The notes below the pieces were generated by a model. It did not search any database, was not told where the DNA came from, and saw only the letters and a list, made by a program, of their open reading frames with translations. Below are positions 18,750-26,776 of a DNA stretch of 64,000 nucleotides, piece after piece. The DNA lies in NCBI RefSeq assembly GCF_900460525.1, contig NZ_UHIY01000001.1, forward strand, positions 3,162,001 to 3,226,000, in the 5' to 3' direction. Positions within the stretch are counted from its first letter, which is position 1. Each line of letters starts with the position of its first letter. Both the position numbers and the translations under genes were made by a program. This stretch comes from Yersinia kristensenii (lineage in GTDB: Bacteria; Pseudomonadota; Gammaproteobacteria; Enterobacterales; Enterobacteriaceae).

Positions 18750-20375
18750 ATGGCGGTAATTAACACTAACAGCTTGTCTTTGCTGACTCAGAACAACCTG
18801 AACAAATCCCAGTCTTCTTTAGGCACTGCCATTGAGCGTTTGTCTTCCGGTCTGCGTATTAATAGCGCGAAAGACGATGCTGCTGGTCAGGCGATCGCTA
18901 ACCGTTTTACTTCTAACATCCGTGGTTTGACTCAGGCGGCACGTAACGCTAACGATGGTATTTCTATCGCTCAGACTACTGAAGGCGCACTGAACGAAAT
19001 CAACAACAACTTACAACGTGTTCGTGAGCTGACTGTTCAGGCTTCTTCTGAAGGCAACAAACAAACCGACCTGGATTCAATCCAAGACGAAATTCAACAA
19101 CGTTTAGATGAAATTGACCGTGTATCCAGCCAAACCCAATTTAACGGCGTTAAAGTGTTGGCTTCAACTGACAGCCTGAAAATTCAGGTTGGCGCAAACG
19201 ACGGCGAAACTATCTCACTGGATCTGAAAGAAATCAATTCTAAGACCTTGGGTCTGGATGGTTTCAACGTCAATGGTAAAGGCGGCGTAGCCAATACTGC
19301 AGCATCTTTAGCAGATTTGAAAACTGCCGGTTTTACACAAGTTGGTGGAACTAATGAATATAGCGGTTCAGCTGGCCTGAAAGGTGCGACCAGTGCTGAT
19401 GTATTAGGTAATTTGGCAAATGGTACAGCTGTTACGACTACTCCTGCTACGGATGTAGGTTTGGGGGCGTCTACTACCGCAGCATTCACCTATAATTCAG
19501 CAAGCAAGTCATTCGACTTTAGTGTGGCAACGGTTGCTTCGGCAGATGCGATTAATTATCTGAATCCAAAAGCAGGTGATACCACTAAAGCAACAATTGA
19601 TATTGGCGGCACAAAACAAGACGTTATTATCGACAAAGCAGGGGCAATCACTGCGGCAGATGATGGCGCGGCACTTTACCTGGATACAACTGGTAACCTG
19701 ACTAAAAACAGCGCAGGTGGCCCTGCTCTTGCTACCCTTGATGGTGTAATGAAAAACGGTGGTGGTACTGCTATCCCTGCAACTATCACTACTGCAGGTG
19801 GCGCAACACTGACCACCGTTGGTGGTGCTGCTGGGACATTCACCGTAGACGGGGCATTGAGTGCTGAAGCATTTGGCACTGCAACGACGGGTGTTGCATT
19901 CACTGCGGGCTCTACTGTTGTTGATACTGCCGGTAAAGCAGCGAATACCTTTGTTGCCAAAGATGGCACCTTAACCACTAACAACCAAGTTAGCTATTTC
20001 GCGCAAGCGGATGGTTCAGTCACTAACGGTTCAGGTAAAGCAGTATTTAAACAAGCTGATGGCACCATCACCACTGATGCTAAAACTGCCACCGCTAAAA
20101 CTGCTAATCCGTTGGAAACTTTGGATGGCGCGGTCAATAAAATCGACTCCCTGCGTAGCTCATTGGGTGCGATTCAAAACCGTTTCAACTCTACCATCAC
20201 CAACCTGAACAACACAGTAAACAACCTGACTGAAGCACGCAGCCGCATCCAAGATGCTGATTACGCGACTGAAGTTTCAAACATGAGCCGTGCACAGATT
20301 CTGCAACAAGCAGGGACCTCTGTACTGTCTCAAGCCAACCAGGTTCCACAAACTGTATTGTCTCTGCTGCGTTAA
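18750..20375 (+). CDS. fliC: FliC, flagellin
   Basis: This is the filament subunit and main flagellar antigen. The 541-residue protein has the conserved N-terminal D0/D1 region ([20 protein letters not shown], then [19 protein letters not shown]) and the matching C-terminal D1/D0 region ([20 protein letters not shown] and ending [11 protein letters not shown]). Residues from about 170 to 440 form a variable, Ala/Thr/Gly/Lys-rich surface region that should carry H-antigen variation. No signal peptide is present, as expected for export through the flagellar apparatus. It has its own sigma-28 promoter and terminator. Confidence 0.98.
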   Translation: MAVINTNSLSLLTQNNLNKSQSSLGTAIERLSSGLRINSAKDDAAGQAIANRFTSNIRGLTQAARNANDGISIAQTTEGALNEINNNLQRVRELTVQASSEGNKQTDLDSIQDEIQQRLDEIDRVSSQTQFNGVKVLASTDSLKIQVGANDGETISLDLKEINSKTLGLDGFNVNGKGGVANTAASLADLKTAGFTQVGGTNEYSGSAGLKGATSADVLGNLANGTAVTTTPATDVGLGASTTAAFTYNSASKSFDFSVATVASADAINYLNPKAGDTTKATIDIGGTKQDVIIDKAGAITAADDGAALYLDTTGNLTKNSAGGPALATLDGVMKNGGGTAIPATITTAGGATLTTVGGAAGTFTVDGALSAEAFGTATTGVAFTAGSTVVDTAGKAANTFVAKDGTLTTNNQVSYFAQADGSVTNGSGKAVFKQADGTITTDAKTATAKTANPLETLDGAVNKIDSLRSSLGAIQNRFNSTITNLNNTVNNLTEARSRIQDADYATEVSNMSRAQILQQAGTSVLSQANQVPQTVLSLLR

Positions 20376-20400
20376 TTCCTCAGAAACATTGCATTATTCA

Positions 20401-20425
20401 GCCCCGCCTTTTCGGCGGGGTTTTT
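20401..20425 (+). terminator. Intrinsic terminator after fliC
   Basis: CCCCGCC and GGCGGGG form a 7-base-pair GC stem with a TTTTC loop, followed by TTTTT. It begins 26 bases after the fliC stop and isolates fliC from fliA. Confidence 0.95.
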
Positions 20426-20586
20426 ATATCGATATTGACACCGCTCTCTTTGGAAATAATCGACAATATTATTTCCAAAGAGAATAGGTACAAACTGGGC
20501 GCTAATTATTTATTTTTAGGGTTTTTTGTCGCTATTTAGCGCTCTGTTTTTGCAATCCTTGCAATAGGTTAACAGTAAAAGTCATG

Positions 20587-20634
20587 GGCATAAGTCAAAT
20601 AGCCGCCTTTTTATAGGCCTATTCAGGCGATTGG
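20587..20634. promoter_or_regulatory. Probable FlhDC box upstream of fliA
   Basis: The stretch GGCATAAGTCAAATAGCCGC, then about 8 bases, then AGGCCTATTCAGGCGATT forms an imperfect inverted repeat around AATAGCC/GGCCTATT. This resembles the FlhD4C2 target pattern, and a class II promoter is expected for fliA. The start codon lies about 55 bases downstream. The match is weaker than the one before fliE. Confidence 0.5.
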
Positions 20635-20689
20635 CTAGCTGACCGGACAGGATAATGGTACGACTCTCTTACCCTTAGGTGCCTGTCTA

Positions 20690-21412
20690 GTGAGCGATCT
20701 GTATACCGCCGAAGGCGTGATGGACAAAAATTCCCTCTGGCAACGTTATGTTCCTCTGGTGCGCCATGAGGCATTGCGTTTGCAGGTGCGCCTGCCTGCG
20801 AGTGTGGAATTGGATGATTTGTTGCAGGCTGGGGGGATTGGTCTGCTGAATGCTGTCGAGCGATACGACGCTTTACAAGGAACCGCATTTACTACTTATG
20901 CGGTACAGCGCATACGTGGCGCGATGCTGGATGAACTGCGCAGCCGCGATTGGGCACCACGCAGTGTGCGGCGCAATGCGCGTGAAGTGGCTAGCGCCAT
21001 GCAGAAGGTTGAACAACGGCTTGGGCGTCCAGCGACTGAGCAGGAAGTGGCACAAATTCTTGATATCGATTTGGCGGAGTACCGTCAGATTTTGTTGGAC
21101 ACCAACAACAGCCAGCTTTTTTCCTATGACGAATGGCGGGAAGAACACGGTGAAAGTGTCGAACCCATGCTGGAAGGGCATGAGGATGCCAACCCGCTGC
21201 AACATTTATTGGAAGGAAATCTGCGTCAACGTGTCATTGAAGCGATCGAGGCCCTGCCGGAACGTGAAAAAATGGTGTTGACGCTGTATTACCAGGAAGA
21301 GCTGAACCTGAAAGAAATCGGGGCGGTGCTGGAAGTGGGAGAATCCCGCGTCAGCCAGCTTCATAGCCAGGCGATAAAACGCTTACGCAGCCGTCTGAAT
21401 AACGACTCCTAA
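20690..21412 (+). CDS. fliA: FliA, RNA polymerase sigma-28 factor
   Basis: FliA directs transcription of late flagellar genes and is held inactive by FlgM until the hook is complete. The 240-residue protein has sigma region 2 (DLLQAGGIGLLNAVERYDAL, then AFTTYAVQRIRGAMLDELR), region 3 and region 4 (LTLYYQEELNLKEIGAVLEV, then ESRVSQLHSQAIKRLR). Translation starts at a GTG at 20690, giving VSDLYTAEGVMDKNSLWQRY; E. coli fliA also starts with GTG at this point. It precedes fliZ by 55 bases and serves the sigma-28 promoters found before fliC and fliD. Confidence 0.97.
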   Translation: MSDLYTAEGVMDKNSLWQRYVPLVRHEALRLQVRLPASVELDDLLQAGGIGLLNAVERYDALQGTAFTTYAVQRIRGAMLDELRSRDWAPRSVRRNAREVASAMQKVEQRLGRPATEQEVAQILDIDLAEYRQILLDTNNSQLFSYDEWREEHGESVEPMLEGHEDANPLQHLLEGNLRQRVIEAIEALPEREKMVLTLYYQEELNLKEIGAVLEVGESRVSQLHSQAIKRLRSRLNNDS

Positions 21413-21467
21413 TTCACTTTCGCTCAGTGATATCACAGTGTTTAACTTTATTAATGCAGGTCTTCTC

Positions 21468-21992
21468 ATGCCAGGACTTCAGTTAAAAAAGCGGCCGCTG
21501 AGCCGTTATTTAAAAGATTATAAGCACGGTCAAACTCATTGTTCACATTGTCATAAACAGCTTGATCGTATGGCGTTGGTTTTTCGCGGACAAATTATCA
21601 ATAAAGAAGCGATTGCCGGAATGGATCAGCCGATTGATGATCAAGTCTGGTTAAAGCTTCAGCATGAATTAACCGCATTGTGTCGTTTTTGCAGTGAGAT
21701 ATATTGCAATAGTACGCCGGGTTATTTCGATATTATGGCGTTCAAACAGTATTTATTTGAACAAACTGAAATGAGCCATAGCACTGTGCGCGAATATGTT
21801 GTGCGTCTACGTCGCTTAGATGAAATGCTGGTGGCAAAAAATTATCCAGCAGAAACATTTACCAGAGAAACATGCGCCAGTGAAACTCTCCATCAAAGTA
21901 TTATTGATGAACTGCCAAATGCCGCACATAACAATTACCGTATTGCTTTGCGTAAATATGGTCAATATTTGGCCTGGCAAAAAAGCTACTAA
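21468..21992 (+). CDS. fliZ: FliZ, flagellar regulatory protein
   Basis: FliZ promotes class II flagellar expression and represses curli/RpoS-dependent genes by binding RpoS-type promoters. The 174-residue protein matches E. coli FliZ: LKKRPLSRYLKDYKHGQTHC at the N-terminus, two CxxC pairs (CSHC and CRFC), then an integrase SAM-like domain (MSHSTVREYVVRLRRLDEML and NNYRIALRKYGQY). The start at 21468 is chosen by alignment to known FliZ; a GTG at 21438 would add ten residues. Co-transcribed with fliA. Confidence 0.95.
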   Translation: MPGLQLKKRPLSRYLKDYKHGQTHCSHCHKQLDRMALVFRGQIINKEAIAGMDQPIDDQVWLKLQHELTALCRFCSEIYCNSTPGYFDIMAFKQYLFEQTEMSHSTVREYVVRLRRLDEMLVAKNYPAETFTRETCASETLHQSIIDELPNAAHNNYRIALRKYGQYLAWQKSY

Positions 21993-22095
21993 GGTTAATG
22001 GCAGGTGTGACCTCAGCTGAGAAAACTCCGTATTTTCACCGAGGTTGTCACTAATATAACGAAAAATTATTAAATTAATATCTTCATTGATTCCG

Positions 22096-22131
22096 CGCCC
22101 AGCAAGGTTCTCCTTGACTGGGCGTTTTATT
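22096..22131 (+). terminator. Intrinsic terminator after fliAZ
   Basis: CGCCCAGCAAGG, loop TTCT, CCTTGACTGGGCG forms a long stem with one bulge, followed by TTTTATT. It ends the fliAZ transcript about 105 bases after the fliZ stop. Confidence 0.88.
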
Positions 22132-22224
22132 ATCCCACGCATTCCCCTGCATTATTGCTTGCCGACATCTATAATAAAATCAGTGATTATTACCGTTACT
22201 TCTGATAAATCTATATTTCCATTT

Positions 22225-22335
22225 TGTACTTGAAGTAGCAGGGTTAGCAGCATCCACTTACCCGAATCACTGACTTATGTCAGTTTATTGAGAGTTGCAT
22301 ACTGTTGGTCTGTACCGCCAATTGCTTTGGGGCGG
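22225..22335. repeat. ERIC-type element, diverged copy, upstream of dcyD
   Basis: The stretch GTACTTGAAGTAGCAGGGTT, then CACTTACCCGAATCACTGAC, then TTATGTCAG aligns along its length with the 123-base units at 4397-4670. The shared core includes CTTACCCGAATCACTGAC and the palindrome CTGAC(n)GTCAG. It is single copy and more diverged. It lies between the fliAZ terminator and dcyD, where it could form part of the dcyD leader. Confidence 0.75.
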
Positions 22336-22369
22336 AGTTAAAGTAACTGATTAATTTCTTGGGGGGCCT

Positions 22370-23362
22370 GTGACGCTTCAACACAAATTGGCGCAATTTC
22401 CGCGTTTAGATCTGGTCGGTAATGCCACGCCGTTGGAAAAACTATCGCGACTCTCCGATTATCTGGGACGTGAAATTTATATCAAACGCGATGATGTCAC
22501 GCCGTTGGCGCTCGGGGGTAATAAGCTGCGTAAATTGGAGTTTTTGGCAGCAGATGCACTGAGACAGGGCGCGGATACACTGGTTACCGCAGGCGCGATC
22601 CAATCTAACCATGTGCGGCAAACGGCGGCGGTCGCCGCAAAATTGGGATTACATTGTGTTGCATTACTTGAGAATCCTATCGGTACCTCGCAGGAAAATT
22701 ATCTGACCAATGGCAATCGGTTGCTGTTGGATTTGTTTAATGTTGATGTGGTGATGTGTGATGGATTACATGATCCAAACCAGCAGTTAGCTGAGTTGAC
22801 AACCCGTATTGAGGCTCAGGGTTTTCGTCCGTATGTCGTGCCGGTCGGGGGTTCTAATGCTTTAGGTGCCTTGGGATATGTGCAATGCGCATTGGAAATT
22901 GCGGCTCAGTCGGCCGGGAATGTCACCTTTAGTTCGGTAGTCGTAGCCTCCGGCAGCGCGGGTACTCATGCTGGGCTGGCCGTGGGTTTACAACAACTAT
23001 TGCCACAAACAGAGCTGATTGGCGTCACCGTCTCGCGTAAAGCACAAGAACAGCGCCCGAAAGTGACTGATATCCAGAAAGCACTCGCCAAATCCCTTGA
23101 GATCACTGGCGCGCTGGAGGACATCACCTTGTGGGATGATTATTTCGCGCCGCAATATGGCATGCCAAATGAAGAAGGGCTGGCGGCAATCGGGCTGTTG
23201 GCAAGGCTGGAAGGGATATTGCTGGATCCGGTTTATACCGGCAAGGCGATGGCTGGTTTACTGGATGGCCTTGAGCAGAACAAGTTTTGTGATGATGGCC
23301 CCATTCTGTTTATCCATACCGGCGGCGCACCTGCACTGTTTGCTTATCATCCGCAGGTGTAG
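22370..23362 (+). CDS. dcyD: D-cysteine desulfhydrase
   Basis: This PLP-dependent enzyme breaks D-cysteine into pyruvate, H2S and ammonia, either for detoxification or as a sulfur source. The 330-residue protein has the cofactor lysine in [17 protein letters not shown], the substrate-binding [20 protein letters not shown], a glycine-rich phosphate cradle ([14 protein letters not shown]) and the C-terminal [17 protein letters not shown], close to E. coli YedO/DcyD. Translation starts at GTG 22370 after GGGGGG. It precedes the tcyJLN transporter, the same arrangement as in E. coli. Confidence 0.96.
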   Translation: MTLQHKLAQFPRLDLVGNATPLEKLSRLSDYLGREIYIKRDDVTPLALGGNKLRKLEFLAADALRQGADTLVTAGAIQSNHVRQTAAVAAKLGLHCVALLENPIGTSQENYLTNGNRLLLDLFNVDVVMCDGLHDPNQQLAELTTRIEAQGFRPYVVPVGGSNALGALGYVQCALEIAAQSAGNVTFSSVVVASGSAGTHAGLAVGLQQLLPQTELIGVTVSRKAQEQRPKVTDIQKALAKSLEITGALEDITLWDDYFAPQYGMPNEEGLAAIGLLARLEGILLDPVYTGKAMAGLLDGLEQNKFCDDGPILFIHTGGAPALFAYHPQV

Positions 23363-23480
23363 TCTTTGGTTATTGCTTATTCTATTTATAGCTATCGTTA
23401 TTATTTTTTATTCCTTTATTCCATTAACAACACTGATAAAGTGTTGAATATCAAAAATAAACATGACAGTTGGAGTATAT

Positions 23481-24281
23481 ATGGGCTTTTCAATTGTACG
23501 TCGTCAGATGGTCTTGGGTATGGTGGCGGTTGCGCTGGCAATAGGCCTGAATGTGAAATCTTACGCTGCGAGTGACCTGTTAGATCAGGTTAAGGAGCGA
23601 GGAACTCTGATTGTCGGGTTGGAAGGAACTTATCCACCGTTCAGCTTCCAAGGTGAAGATGGTAAACTGACCGGTTTTGAAGTGGATTTCGCCAATGCAC
23701 TGGCACAACATATGGGCGTCAAAGCAAAAATCACCCCGACCAAATGGGATGGTATGCTGGCATCACTGGAGTCCAAGCGCATTGATGTGGCGATTAACCA
23801 AGTAACCATTTCAGATGAACGCAAGAAAAAGTACGATTTTTCAACGCCTTATACAGTCTCTGGTATTCAGGTTCTGACCAAAAAAGGCAATGAAGGCAAT
23901 TTCAGCAAGCCAGAAGATTTAGTCGGCAAAAAAGTGGGTGTCGGGCTGGGTAGTAACTATGAGCAATGGTTACGTGAAAACCTGAAAGGTGTTGATATTC
24001 GCACCTATGATGATGACCCAACCAAGTATCAAGATCTTCGTGTAGGCCGTACCGATGCTATTTTAGTTGACCGTCTTGCAGCATTGGATTTGGTGAAGAA
24101 AACCAATAATACGTTAGCGGTTGCAGGCCCGGCATTTGCCCGTCAGGAATCAGGTATAGCTTTGCGCAAGAACAACCCTGAGTTGTTAGCGGCTATTAAC
24201 AAAGCCATTGCTGAAATGCAAGAAGACGGCACTTTGGCCAAGATTTCCGAAAAATATTTTGGCGCGGATGTCACTAAATAA
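23481..24281 (+). CDS. tcyJ: Cystine ABC transporter substrate-binding protein (FliY/TcyJ)
   Basis: This periplasmic protein binds L-cystine and related sulfur amino acids for the TcyJLN importer. The 266-residue product has a signal peptide (about residues 1-31, cleavage after KSYA) and the SBP family 3 fold, with GTLIVGLEGTYPPFSFQGED, FEVDFANALAQHMGVKAKI and GTLAKISEKYFG at the C-terminus. The start at 23481 is preferred because TGGAG sits 7 bases upstream; an ATG at 23463 lacks this. The old name fliY reflects its place beside fliAZ, not a flagellar role. Confidence 0.95.
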   Translation: MGFSIVRRQMVLGMVAVALAIGLNVKSYAASDLLDQVKERGTLIVGLEGTYPPFSFQGEDGKLTGFEVDFANALAQHMGVKAKITPTKWDGMLASLESKRIDVAINQVTISDERKKKYDFSTPYTVSGIQVLTKKGNEGNFSKPEDLVGKKVGVGLGSNYEQWLRENLKGVDIRTYDDDPTKYQDLRVGRTDAILVDRLAALDLVKKTNNTLAVAGPAFARQESGIALRKNNPELLAAINKAIAEMQEDGTLAKISEKYFGADVTK

Positions 24282-24943
24282 TGCAAGAAAGTATTCAATT
24301 GGTGCTGGATTCAGCACCATTTTTATTGAAAGGCGCTTGGTTTACCCTCCAGCTTAGTCTGGGGGGGATGTTCTTTGGCTTGGCATTAGGTTTTATGTTA
24401 GCCATGATGCGGTTATCTCGCTTCTTGCCCCTTTCACTTCTCTCTCGTTTTTACGTGTCCATTTTCCGTGGTACTCCATTAATTGCCCAACTGTTTATGA
24501 TTTATTACGGTTTGCCGCAATTTGGAATTGAGTTGGATCCTATGCCAGCGGCCTTGATTGGCTTATCACTCAATACCGCAGCTTATACATCGGAAACATT
24601 GCGAGCAGCTATTTCATCCATCGAGAAAGGGCAGTGGGAAGCCGCTGCCAGTATCGGGATGACGCGGTGGCAAACCCTCTATCGGGTGATATTACCGCAA
24701 GCCGGCCGTACCGCTTTGCCCCCACTGGGCAACAGCTTTATCGGTTTGGTCAAAGACACTTCTCTTGCCGCGACCATCCAGGTCCCCGAACTTTTCCGAC
24801 AGGCACAATTGGTGACTTCCCGCACCTTGGAAGTTTTCACTATGTATTTGGCGGCCTCGCTGATTTATTGGATCATGGCGACAGTGTTGTCAGCATTACA
24901 AAATCGCCTGGAAGCGCATGTTAATCGTCAGGATCAGGAGTAG
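24281..24943 (+). CDS. tcyL: Cystine ABC transporter permease
   Basis: This is the inner-membrane permease of the cystine importer. The 220-residue protein has about five transmembrane helices and the EAA motif region AAASIGMTRWQTLYRVILPQ that contacts the ATPase. The ATG overlaps the tcyJ stop by one base (TAATG). It is close to E. coli YecS/TcyL. Confidence 0.95.
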   Translation: MQESIQLVLDSAPFLLKGAWFTLQLSLGGMFFGLALGFMLAMMRLSRFLPLSLLSRFYVSIFRGTPLIAQLFMIYYGLPQFGIELDPMPAALIGLSLNTAAYTSETLRAAISSIEKGQWEAAASIGMTRWQTLYRVILPQAGRTALPPLGNSFIGLVKDTSLAATIQVPELFRQAQLVTSRTLEVFTMYLAASLIYWIMATVLSALQNRLEAHVNRQDQE

Positions 24944-24945
24944 CC

Positions 24946-25701
24946 ATGAGTACCATCGACGTTAAAAAACTGACCAAACAGTTTAAAGGTCAACAGGTGC
25001 TGCACGGTATCTCACTTGAAGTGAATAGTGGCGAAGTGGTGGCGATCATCGGCCCGAGTGGGTCAGGTAAAACAACTTTGTTGCGTAGCATCAATCTGCT
25101 TGAGATCCCCGATTCTGGGATTATTCGCGTCGGCGATATAGAGATTGATGGCAGCATCCCGATGAGCAAGCAGCAGCGGCAAATTCGGGCGTTGCGGCAG
25201 CAAGTCGGTTTTGTCTTCCAGAGCTTCAATTTATTTCCACATCGTTCGGTACTGGAAAATATTATTGAGGGGCCGGTTATTGTCAAAGGTGAAAAACGGG
25301 CAGAGGCTGAAAAACGGGCGCGTGAGTTGTTGGCAAAAGTTGGGTTAAGTGGCAAGGAAGACGCCTATCCTCGCCGTTTATCCGGCGGGCAGCAACAACG
25401 AGTGGCTATAGCACGGGCCTTGGCGATGCGACCTCAGGTTATTCTGTTTGATGAGCCGACATCTGCATTGGATCCGGAGCTGGTGGGTGAGGTATTAGGC
25501 ACTATTCGTGCATTGGCGGAAGAAAAGCGCACTATGGTTATTGTCACTCATGAAATGAGCTTTGCTCGTGATGTGGCAGACCGCGCTATCTTTATGGATC
25601 ACGGGCGTATTGTTGAGCAAGGCCCAGCAAAAGAGTTGTTTGCACATCCACAGCATGAGCGTACGCGGCAGTTCCTTGATAAGTTTTTGAATAATCGCTG
25701 A
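24946..25701 (+). CDS. tcyN: Cystine ABC transporter ATP-binding protein
   Basis: This is the ATPase of the cystine importer. The 251-residue protein has Walker A GPSGSGKTTLL, the Q-loop in VFQSFNLFPHRSV, the signature LSGGQQQRVAIARAL, Walker B VILFDEPTSALD and the switch histidine in VTHEMSFARDV. It follows tcyL by 2 bases and ends the operon, which stops at the hairpin near 25739. Confidence 0.96.
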   Translation: MSTIDVKKLTKQFKGQQVLHGISLEVNSGEVVAIIGPSGSGKTTLLRSINLLEIPDSGIIRVGDIEIDGSIPMSKQQRQIRALRQQVGFVFQSFNLFPHRSVLENIIEGPVIVKGEKRAEAEKRARELLAKVGLSGKEDAYPRRLSGGQQQRVAIARALAMRPQVILFDEPTSALDPELVGEVLGTIRALAEEKRTMVIVTHEMSFARDVADRAIFMDHGRIVEQGPAKELFAHPQHERTRQFLDKFLNNR

Positions 25702-25738
25702 TTAACCTGATTTCCAGTGAGGTGCAGCAAGTCAGTGT

Positions 25739-25764
25739 GGGGGCAATCATCTGGCCCCCGTTTT
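25739..25764 (+). terminator. Intrinsic terminator after tcyN
   Basis: GGGGGC (25739-25744) pairs with GCCCCC (25754-25759) and is followed by GTTTTG. It ends the tcyJLN transcript about 40 bases after its stop. It may also slow transcripts coming from the convergent gene pair. Confidence 0.85.
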
Positions 25765-25802
25765 GCGATAATTTTATCGTTATTGTTTTATTGGCAAGAA
25801 TT

Positions 25803-26174
25803 CTAGAGAAATGCCTCGAGTTTAAGGCGATAAGCTGTTGTTTTAACTTCTTTCATCCGCCCATGGCCCGGTAACACTTTTTGTTCAACAGTGACCAACC
25901 CAGCTTTTTTCAGAATAGCTACATCACGAGTGACGGCACTGCGATCCCTTTTTAGGCGAGTGGAGAGCGAGGTGATAGAACCCGGATACATTTTCACTGT
26001 TCGCAGCAGAACAATCCGTGCAGCACTTAATACCCGTACCATCTCTAACGGATCTTCAAACGTAATGGTGTGCTCTTGCGGTAAGGTTTGCCCCGTATCG
26101 GCAAGAGTAGCGAGTTTTTTGCCTCGTTTAAAAAAATCATCTTCCGTTGCTGTTTTGATGACTAGCTTGTCCAT
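25803..26174 (-). CDS. Winged-helix DNA-binding protein, probable antitoxin (TumA-like)
   Basis: The 123-residue protein has a winged-helix DNA-binding core of the HVO_A0114/MarR-like type (TSLSTRLKRDRSAVTRDVAI, then LKKAGLVTVEQKV), with a wing ending VKTTAYRLKLEAFL. Such proteins are the usual partner of TumE-type toxins. Its ATG at 26174 overlaps the stop of the upstream small gene (TAATG), with AAGGAG before it, so the two are translationally coupled. It would neutralise the partner and may repress the operon. This is inferred from family and arrangement. Confidence 0.75.
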   Translation of the reverse strand: MDKLVIKTATEDDFFKRGKKLATLADTGQTLPQEHTITFEDPLEMVRVLSAARIVLLRTVKMYPGSITSLSTRLKRDRSAVTRDVAILKKAGLVTVEQKVLPGHGRMKEVKTTAYRLKLEAFL

Positions 26175-26467
26175 TAATTTCTCCTTAGTGAAGTCCAATC
26201 CTTTTGAAAACAATCTTCTATCTGTTCAAAGCTGACAAAATTAACCGATTCAATTGCGCCCAGGTAATGGCGGTGATGAAAACCGTGAGCATTGTCATAA
26301 CCGATGACCCGACCATTATCACCTTGCGATAGACAGTGATTAATATAAGCCAAATTATAACGGGTGATGGTGCCGAAACGGTCAACCCATATTTCACGGC
26401 GCAATTGACCATTTCCCCGGCGGCTAGCAATTTGATGTGTTTCGTTGATGATTTTTTTATCAGCCAT
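26174..26467 (-). CDS. TumE family toxin-like protein
   Basis: The 97-residue protein (MADKKIINETHQIASRRGNG, REIWVDRFGTITRYNLAYIN, VIGYDNAHGFHHRHYLG) has the pattern of the TumE/DUF6516 family, which is found in toxin-antitoxin pairs: an N-terminal beta strand pair and the conserved Y-D-N-xHxHH-like segment. The toxin gene comes first and the DNA-binding partner second, opposite to many type II modules but usual for this family. The start at 26467 avoids a less likely ATG at 26482. The biochemical activity is not shown by the sequence. Confidence 0.7.
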   Translation of the reverse strand: MADKKIINETHQIASRRGNGQLRREIWVDRFGTITRYNLAYINHCLSQGDNGRVIGYDNAHGFHHRHYLGAIESVNFVSFEQIEDCFQKDWTSLRRN

Positions 26468-26707
26468 GAATATAACTATCACCTCTGGAAGTTGTTGTAC
26501 ATAATATCTTCACTAGGAAGAAAGCTAGGCGTATGCGCTACCCAGCGGTTTGCTTTAATTAATAATGGGTTAGGCTCCCCTACGGATACAAGGGTGCTAA
26601 GTCAATGATGCGGGATATTGCTGGAGAAGAAGGAAGAACTTGCCGTTTTGCATCCCAAATTGCGGGACATCTCGAAAAAGATTCAGCCGTTGGAGTTATT
26701 GCTTAAG
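26468..26707. other. Intergenic stretch between the TumE-like gene and the putA terminator
   Basis: I see no gene here. A frame after about 26618 reads LEKKEELAVLHPKLRDISKK, hydrophilic and helix-like, but it has no ATG, no ribosome site and no recognisable family. It could be a remnant of a lost gene. The promoter of the toxin-antitoxin pair should lie near 26470-26530. Confidence 0.4.
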
Positions 26708-26735
26708 TCAAAAAATAAGGCCCCGAAGGGCCTTG
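26708..26735 (-). terminator. Intrinsic terminator after putA
   Basis: On the minus strand AAGGCCC, a short CTTCG-type turn and GGGCCTT form a stem followed by ATTTTTTG. It begins about 42 bases past the putA stop. Confidence 0.9.
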
Positions 26736-26776
26736 GCAGATGAGATTCACTTAGACATATTCATATACCCGAAAGC

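Noticed and set aside
19184..19984. Minus-strand frames inside fliC
   Set aside because: Antisense of the repetitive Ala/Thr/Gly-rich flagellin domain.
26604..26707. Possible small gene before the putA terminator
   Set aside because: No start codon with ribosome site in the longest frame and no recognisable product; left as a possible remnant.
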